Position numbers and translations under genes: made by a program. From BJHL01 sp040378885 (lineage in GTDB: Bacteria > Planctomycetota > Phycisphaerae > Phycisphaerales > UBA1924), in NCBI GenBank assembly GCA_046316615.1, contig JBKDAN010000042.1, forward strand, positions 1 through 64,000: a stretch of 64,000 bases of DNA. The letters are read 5' to 3'. Under the pieces are notes generated by a model that saw nothing but the letters and a program-made list of their open reading frames with translations, had not been told where the DNA came from and made no database searches. Shown in pieces: positions 16,108 to 24,700 of the stretch. The first letter of the stretch is position 1. Each line of letters opens with the position of its first letter.

Positions 16108-16392
16108 TTATTCCTCTTCGTGGTTCTCGCCGCCAGTCTGCTGCTGGGCGATGAGCTTGCGGAGGTAGTCGTTTTCGCGGCGGGTCGCTTCCAGATCGAA
16201 GACGAGGTACTTGATGGACAGACGCAGATAGTCCAGACTCTCCTGGAGATCAGCGACGGTTTTCTTCATGCGCTCATGACGAGCCTTGGTCTCTTCAGCC
16301 AGCGCGACCAGGGGCGCACGTTGATCCTCGGGCATCGCGGCGATCTGGTCGATGAGGTCACCCAACTTGCTCTGGAACTCTTGCTCGTTCAT
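16108..16392 (-). CDS. Small coiled-coil protein
   Basis: A 94-residue protein from the ATG at 16392, preceded by AGGGAAG; a start six codons further up (16410) is possible but has no better ribosome site. The product is almost entirely helical and charged: MNEQEFQSKLGDLIDQI, a middle coiled coil (LAEETKARHERMKKTVADL) and an end rich in Gln/Glu (KLIAQQQTGGENHEEE). Its heptad pattern suggests a dimer. The family is not recognised. It stands alone between a DUF3553-like gene and the hairpin-bounded exported-protein gene. Confidence 0.65.
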   Translation of the reverse strand: MNEQEFQSKLGDLIDQIAAMPEDQRAPLVALAEETKARHERMKKTVADLQESLDYLRLSIKYLVFDLEATRRENDYLRKLIAQQQTGGENHEEE

Positions 16393-16614
16393 TGGCTTCC
16401 CTTTCAGCATCTTCTGTTGTCGCTCGCGTCGCTTACGTGCGTCGCGTTCGTGAAGGGAAGAGATGCAACGACATTGCCAGCTTCAGAAGCGGCGGCGTGC
16501 CAAAGTGTGCTGCTGATAAAAACGTCCCCCACTGCTCGCCGGCTGCGAATCGCGCGGCACCGCCGTGCCAGCGACTGCGAGGCACTCGTCAGAGGTGTGG
16601 TTTGTTGCGAAAAC

Positions 16615-17256
16615 TCAACGCATCGTGTCGACGCGGCGCAGCGCGGCCTTGGCGCTGGGGCCTGCCGTCAACAGCACGCGCTGGACGCCAGCGGCGTCGG
16701 CCTTGCGGGCGACGGGCAGAAGCTTCTTCATGTGGTTATCGACCGCGATGCGGAACTTGTCGAGGTGCTGCTCGAGCTCGTGGCGGTTGAACATGGACAT
16801 GGGGTCGCCCAGGCCTGTCTGGCTGGTGGCCCATTCGAGCACGCCCGCGGGCGAGTCCATCCACTTATATATCTTGAGCATGCTCTCCAGACGCTGCACG
16901 GGTGTGCGGAAGGGATCGATCGCGTCTTCGGGCACTTTCTGGAGGCTCTCTTCGGCGGCTCGGCGGCGCATTGATTTGTCGAGCGGGTCCATTGGCGAAT
17001 CCCCCATGCTGTCGCGTGCTGCGACTTCGCGGCTGGCGTTGATGAGCTGGCGGCTCATGCTGTCTTCGGCGGGCTTGAGCTCCGCGAAAGCAGTTGAGAT
17101 GGTTTTGAGGCCGGCCCGCGCGAAACGAATGGTGAGCCGCTGACAGGGCTTGCCCTCGTGCAACTGCCCTTCGGCCGAGACGATATCGCCCGGACCCCAT
17201 TCAGGCTTGCCGGTGTGGATGACGCTCTCGCCCTTCGCAAATGTGCGTGCTTGCAT
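16615..17256 (-). CDS. DUF3553-like protein
   Basis: A 213-residue cytoplasmic protein. Residues 5-55 contain the pattern of DUF3553 (FAKGESVIHTGKPEWGPGDI then a beta strand ending TIRFARAGLKTI), a small SH3-like module also found fused to UvrD-type helicases and in planctomycete stand-alone proteins. The rest is helical (SMLKIYKWMDSPAGVLEWA, HELEQHLDKFRIAVDNHMK) with no motif I recognise. The ATG at 17256 sets the DUF3553 part at the very N-terminus, as in family members. Molecular role is unknown; nucleic-acid association is only suggested by the domain's fusions. Confidence 0.65.
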   Translation of the reverse strand: MQARTFAKGESVIHTGKPEWGPGDIVSAEGQLHEGKPCQRLTIRFARAGLKTISTAFAELKPAEDSMSRQLINASREVAARDSMGDSPMDPLDKSMRRRAAEESLQKVPEDAIDPFRTPVQRLESMLKIYKWMDSPAGVLEWATSQTGLGDPMSMFNRHELEQHLDKFRIAVDNHMKKLLPVARKADAAGVQRVLLTAGPSAKAALRRVDTMR

Positions 17257-17476
17257 AGGGCAAGGCGACCAAAGACCGTCCGGCGGACACCCGGACCCAC
17301 GTGTGACTGGCAGCCCGGGCCGACGGTTTCACCGGACGGCGGCGGGCAGGTTGCCTATCATGGAGGCCTTGCACCGCAAGCATAGGCCCCCCGCTTTCGC
17401 AAGTGGGAAGCCTTTGTTAGAAACGACTTGCGTGCGGCTCAGATGGGCCGGCAGGGGCCTGAGGTATCACGACGCC

Positions 17477-17719
17477 ATGATCGAAGCACTCAAGAGCGAT
17501 GAAATTGTCAACAAGATGGGCGGCCGGTTCAAGCTGTGCGCCCTTGTGCAGCGCCGCTTGGAGCAACTGATCGACGGAGCCCGCCCGCTGGTGGCGCGCG
17601 ATGGTCGCAGCGACCTCGAAGTCGTGATCGATGAGATCATGCAGGACAAGATCACGCTGGAGTGGGACCCCTCCAAGCTGGATCAGAAGTCTGACGCGAA
17701 CAACGGCGCGCTGCTGTAA
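17477..17719 (+). CDS. rpoZ: RNA polymerase omega subunit-like protein
   Basis: An 80-residue protein from the ATG at 17477 (MIEALKSDEIVNKMGGRFKL). The omega-family pattern is visible: a start helix, NKMGGRFKLCALVQRRLEQL (cf. the family's GNRF.L...A..RA.QL), GARPLV, then an acidic helix (DLEVVIDEIMQDKITLEW). Omega binds the beta-prime subunit and helps RNA polymerase assembly. It is followed 149 bp later by a phosphopantothenoylcysteine decarboxylase gene, a neighbour pairing (rpoZ-coaBC) widely seen in bacteria, which supports both calls. Sequence divergence from the proteobacterial protein is high, as usual for planctomycetes. The longer frame beginning at 17150 is a shadow across the preceding intergenic region. 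Confidence 0.8.
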   Translation: MIEALKSDEIVNKMGGRFKLCALVQRRLEQLIDGARPLVARDGRSDLEVVIDEIMQDKITLEWDPSKLDQKSDANNGALL

Positions 17720-17868
17720 GCGTTCCTGCGCACGCAAAGACAGGCCAGCATTCAGGCTGGCCAGCATTCAGACACGGTGAGCACATAGGCGGATGAGGGA
17801 AGTGCCCTTGTGCGCTTTGCTGTTCATTTGTCGTGCGATGCCAGCGGGAAGCGGGCTAAATTGTGGGC

Positions 17869-18453
17869 ATGAGTGTTGATCTGTCTGAGCTGGCTCCGAG
17901 TGTGAAGGGACGCAGGATTGTCATCGGCGTGACGGGCGGCATCGCGGCGTACAAGACGTGCACGGTGGTGAGCCGGCTGGCGCAGGCGGGCGCGCAGGTG
18001 ACGGTGCTGATGACGGAGAATGCGACGAAGTTTGTGACGCCCCTGACGTTTCAGGCGCTGAGCGCCAATCCGGTGTACACCAGCGCGTGGGAGCATGTGG
18101 AAAGCAAGGATCCGCAGCATGTGTCGCTGGCGCGCGACGCGGCGCTGGTGCTGATTGCACCATGCACGATGGATTGCATGGCCAAGCTGGCACACGGCAT
18201 GACAGATGACATCGTGGCACTGGTGCTGAGCGCGACGGATCGTCGCAAGACGCCAGTGCTGCTTGCACCCAGCATGAATGACGCGATGTGGAACCAGCCC
18301 AGCACGCAGCGAAACTTGCAGACGCTGATCGCTGATGGGTTTGAGATGGTCGGCCCTGGCGAAGGTTGGCAGGCGTGCCGCACGAATGGCACGGGGCGGA
18401 TGAGTGAGCCGGAAGTGTTGCTCGAGGCGGTGCGGACGCGGCTGCTGAAGTAG
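17869..18453 (+). CDS. coaC: Phosphopantothenoylcysteine decarboxylase (CoaC only)
   Basis: A 194-residue HFCD-family flavoprotein. It has the Rossmann-like start (RIVIGVTGGIAAYKTC), the conserved His region (HVSLARDAALVLIAP), the family's PxMN motif as LLAPSMNDAMWNQP, and the Cys-containing clamp GWQACRTNGTGRMSEP. The enzyme decarboxylates 4'-phosphopantothenoylcysteine in CoA synthesis and uses FMN. In most bacteria it is fused to CoaB (about 400 residues); here only the CoaC half is encoded and the frame ends cleanly at 18453. A separate CoaB must be elsewhere. ATG at 17869 is chosen over GTG at 17863. Located directly after rpoZ. Confidence 0.88.
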   Translation: MSVDLSELAPSVKGRRIVIGVTGGIAAYKTCTVVSRLAQAGAQVTVLMTENATKFVTPLTFQALSANPVYTSAWEHVESKDPQHVSLARDAALVLIAPCTMDCMAKLAHGMTDDIVALVLSATDRRKTPVLLAPSMNDAMWNQPSTQRNLQTLIADGFEMVGPGEGWQACRTNGTGRMSEPEVLLEAVRTRLLK

Positions 18454-18491
18454 ATCGCTGTCGCTTTTCCAGAGGCTGGATCCTGCGGTAC

Positions 18492-18794
18492 TCAGTCGTC
18501 GGCCGAGATGCTCTTGGGCCCGCCTTTGCCCGCGACCCGCTCCATGTAGCCCTTGCCCTTGCGCTCGTACTTGGTGAAGCCCATGCGCTCCAGGTTCGCG
18601 TTGCTGAGTTGGCTCTTGCCCTTCATGTCGCTCCACTTGCCCGCAATGTTTGGCGCGACCACCGCGCGCCGACACGGCTTGCCCGTGCCCGGCTGCGTGG
18701 TCAACGCGTCTTCCTTCATCGACTGCACGACTTCGAACGTCTCACCGGTGGGCTGGCCTTTTTTGTCGAGGATTTCGTAGACGTACGTGGGCAT
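18492..18794 (-). CDS. FmdB-like small protein with the zinc-ribbon cysteines lost
   Basis: A 100-residue protein whose start MPTYVYEILDKKGQPTGETF matches the N-terminus of FmdB-type putative regulators (MPxYxYxCxxCGxxFE). The positions where that family has two CxxC pairs lack cysteine; only one Cys remains (GKPCRRAVVAP). The remainder is basic (KWSDMKGKSQLSNANLERMG, KYERKGKGYMERV). ATG at 18794 is chosen because it restores the family start; an upstream in-frame ATG at 18860 would add 22 unrelated residues. Without its ribbon it is unlikely to bind zinc in the usual way. Role unknown; related forms are common in planctomycetes. Confidence 0.7.
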   Translation of the reverse strand: MPTYVYEILDKKGQPTGETFEVVQSMKEDALTTQPGTGKPCRRAVVAPNIAGKWSDMKGKSQLSNANLERMGFTKYERKGKGYMERVAGKGGPKSISADD

Positions 18795-18834
18795 ACGGAA
18801 GGGTAGGGACGGGGCGAAGTACCGGAGTGCCGAA

Positions 18835-18911
18835 GAGACGAAGTACCGAAGGAAAGCCAAGAAGCAAACGTGCCCTTCCTGCGATGTTTCGTCTTTCTGG
18901 TACTTCGTCTC
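18835..18911. repeat. Inverted repeat with local GAAGTACC repeats
   Basis: GAGACGAAGTACC (18835-18847) is the exact reverse complement of GGTACTTCGTCTC (18899-18911). GAAGTACCG also occurs just upstream near 18816, giving a locally repetitive patch between the FmdB-like and hflX genes. It could fold into a hairpin with a 51-nt loop or be a miniature repeat. Confidence 0.6.
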
Positions 18912-18982
18912 TCCAACTACGGCTTTCGCACATTGCCACTTGGATCGCGGTACTTCCCAGCTTCGCCCCTACCATCAAATAC

Positions 18983-20422
18983 ATGTCCAAAGATCGCGAG
19001 TCTCTTCAAGTCAAGTCCGAGCGAGCTATTGTCGCGGCTGTCAGATTGCCCGATTCCACGTTTGATCCGCGTGATCCATTTGGTGAACTGCGAGCGCTGG
19101 CGGAGCAAGCCGGGGCGGTGGTCGTGGGTGAGGTTTCGCAGCGTCTGGAGAAGCCCGTGCCCGGCACGTACATGGGCAAGGGCAAGGTGGATGAACTCAA
19201 GGCGATGTGCGATGAGCTGGGGGCTTCGACGATCATCTTCGATCATGATCTGTCGCCCCGGCAGATCGGCGCGATCGAAAAGGTGACGCTTCGCAAGGTG
19301 ATTGATCGCAGTGAGCTGATTCTGGACATCTTCGCGAATCGTGCAGCGACGACGGAAGCCAAGTTGCAGGTGGAACTCGCGCAGCTGGAGTACACCTATC
19401 CGCGACTGAAAGCGATGTGGAACCACCTGGAGCGCATCAGCGGCGGCGTGGGCAGCCGTGGACCGGGTGAAATGCAGCTCGAAATCGACCGGCGACTGGT
19501 AAGTGATCGCAAGGTCGCGCTGCGTCGCGAGCTGGAAGGCATTCAGGCGCGACGCCGGCGGGAGGTCTACGCCCGCAAGCAAGAGCACTTCACTGTTGGG
19601 TTGGTTGGCTATACCAACGCGGGCAAGAGCACGCTGTTCAACACGCTCACGGCGGGCGGCGCGTATGCGGATGACCGCTTGTTCGCGACGCTGACAACGC
19701 GCACGCGCGAATGGAAGCTCTCCACCAGCGAGGGCCAGCAGGCACTGAGCGTGATGCTGTCGGACACGGTCGGCTTTGTGCGTGATATTCCCACGCACCT
19801 GGTTGCGAGCTTCAAGGCGACGCTCGAAGAAGCCACGCACGCGGATGTGCTGCTCATCATGCTCGACGTCAGCGATCCGGCGGCGGAAATTCAGTACAAC
19901 ACCGTGCAGCGCGTGCTGGATGAACTGATGGAAGAAGTGGCCAAGAGCCAGCACGAGGAAGACCGCACGTGGGAGGCGCCCAAGCGCATTCTGCTGCTGA
20001 ACAAGGTGGACAAGCTACGCGACAATCGCGAGTTGCTGGTGTGGCAGAGCCGCGTGCCCAGCGCGATTCCGATTTGTGCATTGCCCCAGGAAGGCGCCAA
20101 GGCGCCGCTCGGCCAGCGTGAACTGACGGAACTGATTCGTGCCGCCGCACAAGGCGGCGTGGAAACGCTGGATGTGACCGTGCCTTTGTCTGACGCGAAG
20201 ACCATCAACATGATCGAGCGGCAGGCGGAAGTGATCAGCCGCGAGTACAGCATGGAGGCCAAGCCCCCCACTGTCACGCTGCGAGCGCGGATCGGCAAGC
20301 GGCAATTGGCGGCAATCCGCAGCGCGGGCGCACGCATCGAGGCTGCAACGACCGATGGCAAACAGATCAAGCTGCCTGCGCATCGGCGCAATCCCGATGA
20401 AGTGCCGACGTGGGGCCAGTGA
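18983..20422 (+). CDS. hflX: GTPase HflX
   Basis: A 479-residue protein from the ATG at 18983. The HflX N-terminal domain carries GTYMGKGKVDELK and FDHDLSPRQIGAIEK. The linker motif GVGSRGPGEMQLEIDRR is followed by the GTPase domain: G1 GYTNAGKST, G3 DTVGFVRDIPTHL and G4 NKVDK, then a C-terminal segment. HflX binds the 50S subunit and rescues stalled or heat-damaged ribosomes. The start gives a short N-terminal extension (MSKDRESLQVKSERAIVAAV) and length normal for the family. The open frame extends upstream to 18650 but that region is non-coding in sense and includes the inverted repeat. The convergent EVE-domain gene ends 6 bp downstream. Confidence 0.95.
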   Translation: MSKDRESLQVKSERAIVAAVRLPDSTFDPRDPFGELRALAEQAGAVVVGEVSQRLEKPVPGTYMGKGKVDELKAMCDELGASTIIFDHDLSPRQIGAIEKVTLRKVIDRSELILDIFANRAATTEAKLQVELAQLEYTYPRLKAMWNHLERISGGVGSRGPGEMQLEIDRRLVSDRKVALRRELEGIQARRRREVYARKQEHFTVGLVGYTNAGKSTLFNTLTAGGAYADDRLFATLTTRTREWKLSTSEGQQALSVMLSDTVGFVRDIPTHLVASFKATLEEATHADVLLIMLDVSDPAAEIQYNTVQRVLDELMEEVAKSQHEEDRTWEAPKRILLLNKVDKLRDNRELLVWQSRVPSAIPICALPQEGAKAPLGQRELTELIRAAAQGGVETLDVTVPLSDAKTINMIERQAEVISREYSMEAKPPTVTLRARIGKRQLAAIRSAGARIEAATTDGKQIKLPAHRRNPDEVPTWGQ

Positions 20423-20428
20423 GCAAGC

Positions 20429-20854
20429 CTACAGGCTCGCGAGACTGCGCAGCACTTTGTCAAGCTCGGCAGGCACGGGCATCACGCTGAGCCGCGCACT
20501 TTTCACAAGAGCGAAGTCGGCGAAGCGCTTGTCGGCCTTGATGGCTGCAAGCGTGACGGGCGTTTTCGCGAGCTTGAGAGGCGCGAGTTCCACGACCGGC
20601 GCTTTGATTTCGCCATTGCCGTTGAGGCCAGGTTCGGCGGGGTCGGCATACGCGCCCTTCGTGACTTTGGCCAGACCGACGATCGCTTTCTCGTCACCCG
20701 TGTGATAGATGAAAGCGGTGTCACCTGGCTTCATGGCGCGAAGAAAGCCACGGGCCTGCGGGTTCGCGACGCCTGTCCAGACGCAGGACTTCTCGCGGAC
20801 GAGATCTGCGTAGGAGTACTCGCTGGGTTCGGTCTTGAGGAGGTAGGTGGGCAT
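20429..20854 (-). CDS. EVE domain protein
   Basis: A 141-residue protein that is a complete EVE (PUA-like) domain. It starts MPTYLLKTEPSEYSYADL, followed by CVWTGVANPQARGFLRAM, the signature GDTAFIYHTG, GLAKVTKGAYADP and a C-terminal VKSARLSVMPVP. EVE domains of the THYN1/YciM-unrelated type recognise modified bases in DNA or RNA in characterised relatives. As a single-domain housekeeping form it is common in bacteria and need not be a defence protein. It lies convergent to hflX with 6 bp between stops, and a hairpin terminator separates it from the upstream Cys-rich gene. Confidence 0.88.
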   Translation of the reverse strand: MPTYLLKTEPSEYSYADLVREKSCVWTGVANPQARGFLRAMKPGDTAFIYHTGDEKAIVGLAKVTKGAYADPAEPGLNGNGEIKAPVVELAPLKLAKTPVTLAAIKADKRFADFALVKSARLSVMPVPAELDKVLRSLASL

Positions 20855-20885
20855 GGCAGTGCTAAGAAGTTATGCGAAATGAAAA

Positions 20886-20911
20886 CAGGACAGGCACATG
20901 GGCCTGTCCTG
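20886..20911 (-). terminator. Intrinsic terminator after the Cys-rich gene
   Basis: CAGGACAGGC pairs perfectly with GCCTGTCCTG (10 bp, 6-nt loop). On the minus strand it is followed by TTTTCATTT, which fits termination of the gene at 20946-21344. Confidence 0.7.
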
Positions 20912-20945
20912 CATGATTGGCTGGTGTTGTTCTGCACGATGCGGG

Positions 20946-21344
20946 TTAGGCCGGGTCCTTCGGAGCCGCGTCCTTCTTCTCACCCTTCTTGCAGCAGGCT
21001 TCAGCCTTGTCGCACGCGGTCGCGTCGCAATCCTTCTTCTCGCTCACTGCGCCGGCAGCGATGACTTCACCTTCGCTGCAGGACTTCTCGCTGTGGCAGC
21101 AGCCGTGTGCATCCTTGCCTTCCGCGCTGACGGCAGCGGCGGCGACGACTTCCGTCTTGTGGCTTTCGTGGCCGCAGCCGAGAGCGCAGTTGTGTTCTTC
21201 TTCAGCACTCACCTGGGTGGTGACGGCGGGCGAAGCACAGGTGCCCAGCGGGCAGCCAGTGGTGATGAGGTTGTAGCCACCAACGCCCACGCCCAGAAGG
21301 CCTGCGACGACGGCGGTAATGCTGGCGATGCTCGTGAGCTTCAT
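20946..21344 (-). CDS. Exported Cys/His-rich protein, possible metal binding
   Basis: A 132-residue protein with a signal-anchor-like N-terminus (ITAVVAGLLGVGVGGYNLI), a strong ribosome site (GGAGA, 6 bp from the ATG) and a low-complexity mature part. Cysteines occur in pairs or clusters (TGCPLGTCA, HNCALGCGHESHK, HGCCHSEKSCS, CDATACDKAEACCKKGEKK). About a dozen Cys with neighbouring His suggest binding of soft metal ions. Repeated Ala/Val blocks ('VVAAAAVSAEGK', 'VIAAGAVSEKK') separate the clusters, so the protein is built of about four degenerate units. No enzyme fold is apparent. It is monocistronic and terminated by the hairpin downstream. Confidence 0.75.
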   Translation of the reverse strand: MKLTSIASITAVVAGLLGVGVGGYNLITTGCPLGTCASPAVTTQVSAEEEHNCALGCGHESHKTEVVAAAAVSAEGKDAHGCCHSEKSCSEGEVIAAGAVSEKKDCDATACDKAEACCKKGEKKDAAPKDPA

Positions 21345-21720
21345 GCGTTCTCTCCTACGGCGTGTGCCGGGGTGTGTGGCGAAACGATCGACATGCTGTA
21401 CGTGAACGAGAGACGAACGTGTTCACACATCGGCATGTTTGGGACCAATTGTACCAAAGAGCGGGGCAATTGACAACAGATTTGCACTTCATTTTCGGAC
21501 GGGCGAGATTGTGGTTGGCCCACGACTTCCCGGGTATTCGGTGTTTCTTAGGCATGCGATTGGCGGGAAGCGTGTGATCGGTTTGTTCTTTCCGGACGCT
21601 CGTTTAGTCGCGCGTTTCTCGCGCCGATAGAGCGGATATCCGGCGACGCGTCGTTCGTCGCCTGATGCAGCAACATCGCGTCCGCGCCGCTGATCACGGT
21701 GCGGCAGGAGATAGGTCGCC
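21345..21720. other. Intergenic region, no gene recognised
   Basis: 376 bp between the divergent Cys-rich and coiled-coil genes. Small open frames here lack ribosome sites and motifs. It must hold promoters for both directions. Confidence 0.5.
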
Positions 21721-24700
21721 ATGGCCAGCGAACGCCGGAAAGCCACGCCGCTCAACCAGTCCGAAGACCAGGCGCAGACGCCCGCAAACACGCCCGTCAG
21801 CGGCGAGCAGGATGACATGCTGCGCATGCTGGGTGAATTTGAAACGGGCCTGGGTTCTCTCAAACAGTTGTTCATCCAGCGTCAGGCGTTGCAGAGCCAG
21901 CTCAAAGCGCGCGAGGATGAGCTTGCGCAGCGCGACAATCAGCTTGCATCCAAGACGCGTGAACTCGAGACGTTGATGCGCCAGTTTGAAGCGCAGGCGC
22001 ATGAGCTGGATGCATCGCGCGCGAACTTGCAGCAGCGCGAGGACGAACTGAGCAAGCAGCGCAGCGACATTGAGCACGCTGCGAAGGCGACGCAGCAGGA
22101 GCGCGAGCGCGACAAGGCGGCGGCGCAGGCAGCGGCGGCGGAACTGAACAAGCAACGTGATGCGCTGGCGCAGCAGTCTCAGGAATTGAGCCGGCACGCC
22201 AGTGAGCTGGATCGGCGTACGCAGGAACTTGCGGCGCAGGGGCAACAGCTTGACTCCCGCGCGAAGGAACTGAACGCGCAGGCGAAGGCTGTGGAAGCCG
22301 AGCGGATGCAGATTGACAGCCTGCGGACGGACCTGGCGCAGCGCGAGCAGCAGCTTGCGGCGGCGCAGCGGGAGTTTGGCGATGCCAACTCGCGGCTTGC
22401 CGAGATGGAGCAGACGCTGGCGCGCGAGCGTGAGCGGCATGCGCAGGCCTCGCGGCAACTGAGTGAAGACCATACGGCCGCGCTCAAGCAGCTTGACGCG
22501 CAGCTGCAAGACGCGGTGGCGAGCGCCAAGCAGTGGCAGCGCGAGACGCAGGACTGGCAGTCGCAGGCGCAGCAGCAGTCGCAGCGCGCCACGACGCTGG
22601 AGCAGCAGCTTTCAGAAACGGGGAAGAACGCCCAGCACCACGAGCGCAAGGCGGAGGAACTTTCGCAGGAGCTTGCAGCGAGCCGGCAGCAGGCGGCGGA
22701 GTTTGAGAAGCAGGCGCAGTACCAGCAACATGTGGCGAGCGATGCGAGCGAGAAGTTCGCTCGTGTGGCGCGGCGCTTTGATGAAGTGACGGTCGAACTG
22801 AAGGACGCTCGTGAGCGTCTGGCGGCAACGACCAGCAAGCTGGAGCTCAAGTCGACGAATGCGGCGACGCTTGAAACTCGCGTGCAGGAGAAGTCGCGCG
22901 AAGTCGAGCAGCTTTCACGGCTGCTCGACGAGGTTCGTGCGCACAATGCATCGCAGACGCAGGCCCTGACTGAGCACGCCGGCACGATGGAGAAGCAGGC
23001 TGCTTCGATCGCGGCGCTGGAGCAGGAACTGCAGGGCGTGCGCAGCGGCGCGGGCACGCTGGAGCAGAAGCTGCATGCGGCGACACAGGAGCTGGCGCAG
23101 CTCAAGGAGAAGTTCTCGGCAGCGGCGAAGGACGCCGCAAGTTCGGCCAAGTCGGCTTCGCAGCTGCGCGAGCAGAACAAGCAGCTCGAGGACCAGGTCG
23201 GCAACCTGTGGCAGATGATCAGCCAGGAGCAGGCCAGCGCGGCGGACGCGGCGACGAAGTGGAAGACGGAACTCGAAGCCAAGCGCAAGCAGTATGACGA
23301 ATCGCAGGCGCAGCTGGACGCGCGTGGCCGTGAACTGGCGAACGCGACGCGTGAAGTGGAGCGGCTGAAGAACGAAGCGGTGACCTTCGCGCGTGAGCGT
23401 GAAGAGATGAGCGCTCGCTACGCGAAGGAGCGCGAGCAGCTTGTCGCCGACCTGCAGGCGCGGCTGTCGGAAGAACGCCTGACCTGGGAAAAGGCCAGCA
23501 AGGTGACGCTGGACGCAGCGGTCGCTGAGGCGCGCAGCCAGAGCCAACTGAGCGTGAACGAACAGGTGAGCGAACTGACGCAGCAGCTTGATCGCGAGCG
23601 TGCGGAGAAGCAGCACTGGGTCACGAATCTGCGTGACGTGGTGGATGAATACGAGCAGCTCTGGTGCATCGAGCGCGGCGAAGCGGCGCGGCTGCACGAA
23701 GTCGCGACGCGCCTCCAGAGCGAGACGGGCGAAGCGGATCATGTCGTCGCGACGCTGCGATCCAAGCTGCGTGAAGAAGTGGAACATCGCAAGAGCACGC
23801 GCGAGCAGATTGAGGACATGTCGACACGGCTCGAAGAAGCCGCGGCGCGCGTGGCCCAGCTTGAAAATGAACTGGCCCGCGCAGCCCGCATGCCTCGCAA
23901 CGAAAGCGGTGAAGATGCGCCGCGGCTGCATCTCGCCCCGGCGACGAGCGGCTGGCGCAGCGCGGAATCAGTGGCACGGCGCGATGAACGCATTCGGCTG
24001 ATGCGCCGACTGGTGCGTGATCAGGCCGACAAAGTGCGTAAGGGCAGCGAAGCTCTGCGGCGCCGCTACGAGCAGACCGAACAGGTGCTCAAGCAGCGAG
24101 CGGAACTTGCGAGCGCACGGCAGCGGATCATTGACGCTGAGCAGCGGTTGCAGAGCTCGAAGGCCAAGACCAAGTCGAGCGTGCTGACGCTGAGCGCGGT
24201 CGCGACCGTGGCGATTCTGGGCGGGCTGTCATGGGCGCTGGCTCAGCAGGTCGCACCGGCCCGATTCATGGCGACCAGCATGATCTCGGCGGACGGTCGC
24301 GGACGCGAACTCAACGCCAAGGAACTGGCGGAGTGGAAGACGTATCACGAGAAGGTGCTGAACGATCCTCGCTTCCATCAAATGGCGAGCGAGCGGTACG
24401 GACGCGTGGGCATGGCTGAACTGGCCAGCCCCGCAGCGGTCAAGCAACTGATTGATACGCGATTGAACGCCGACCAGCGCAATCCGGGCGAGATGGTGCT
24501 GACGCTGACGGGCTACGGCTCGACGCGCACCGAGCGAGAGCTCGATGTGCTGACGGTTGCGTTCACGAGCCAGGCCAACGCGGCGCAGACCGCTCGCGTG
24601 GATGGCAGTGTGACGAAGATCGCGCAGGCTTCCAAGACCGGCGATGAACCGCTCGACAACACGCGGCTGTACTGGGCGCTGGCGATGCTGGGCACCGGCC

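Noticed and set aside
18917..19954. Minus-strand frame of 345 residues opposite hflX
   Set aside because: Shadow of hflX; no motifs, His/Arg-rich.
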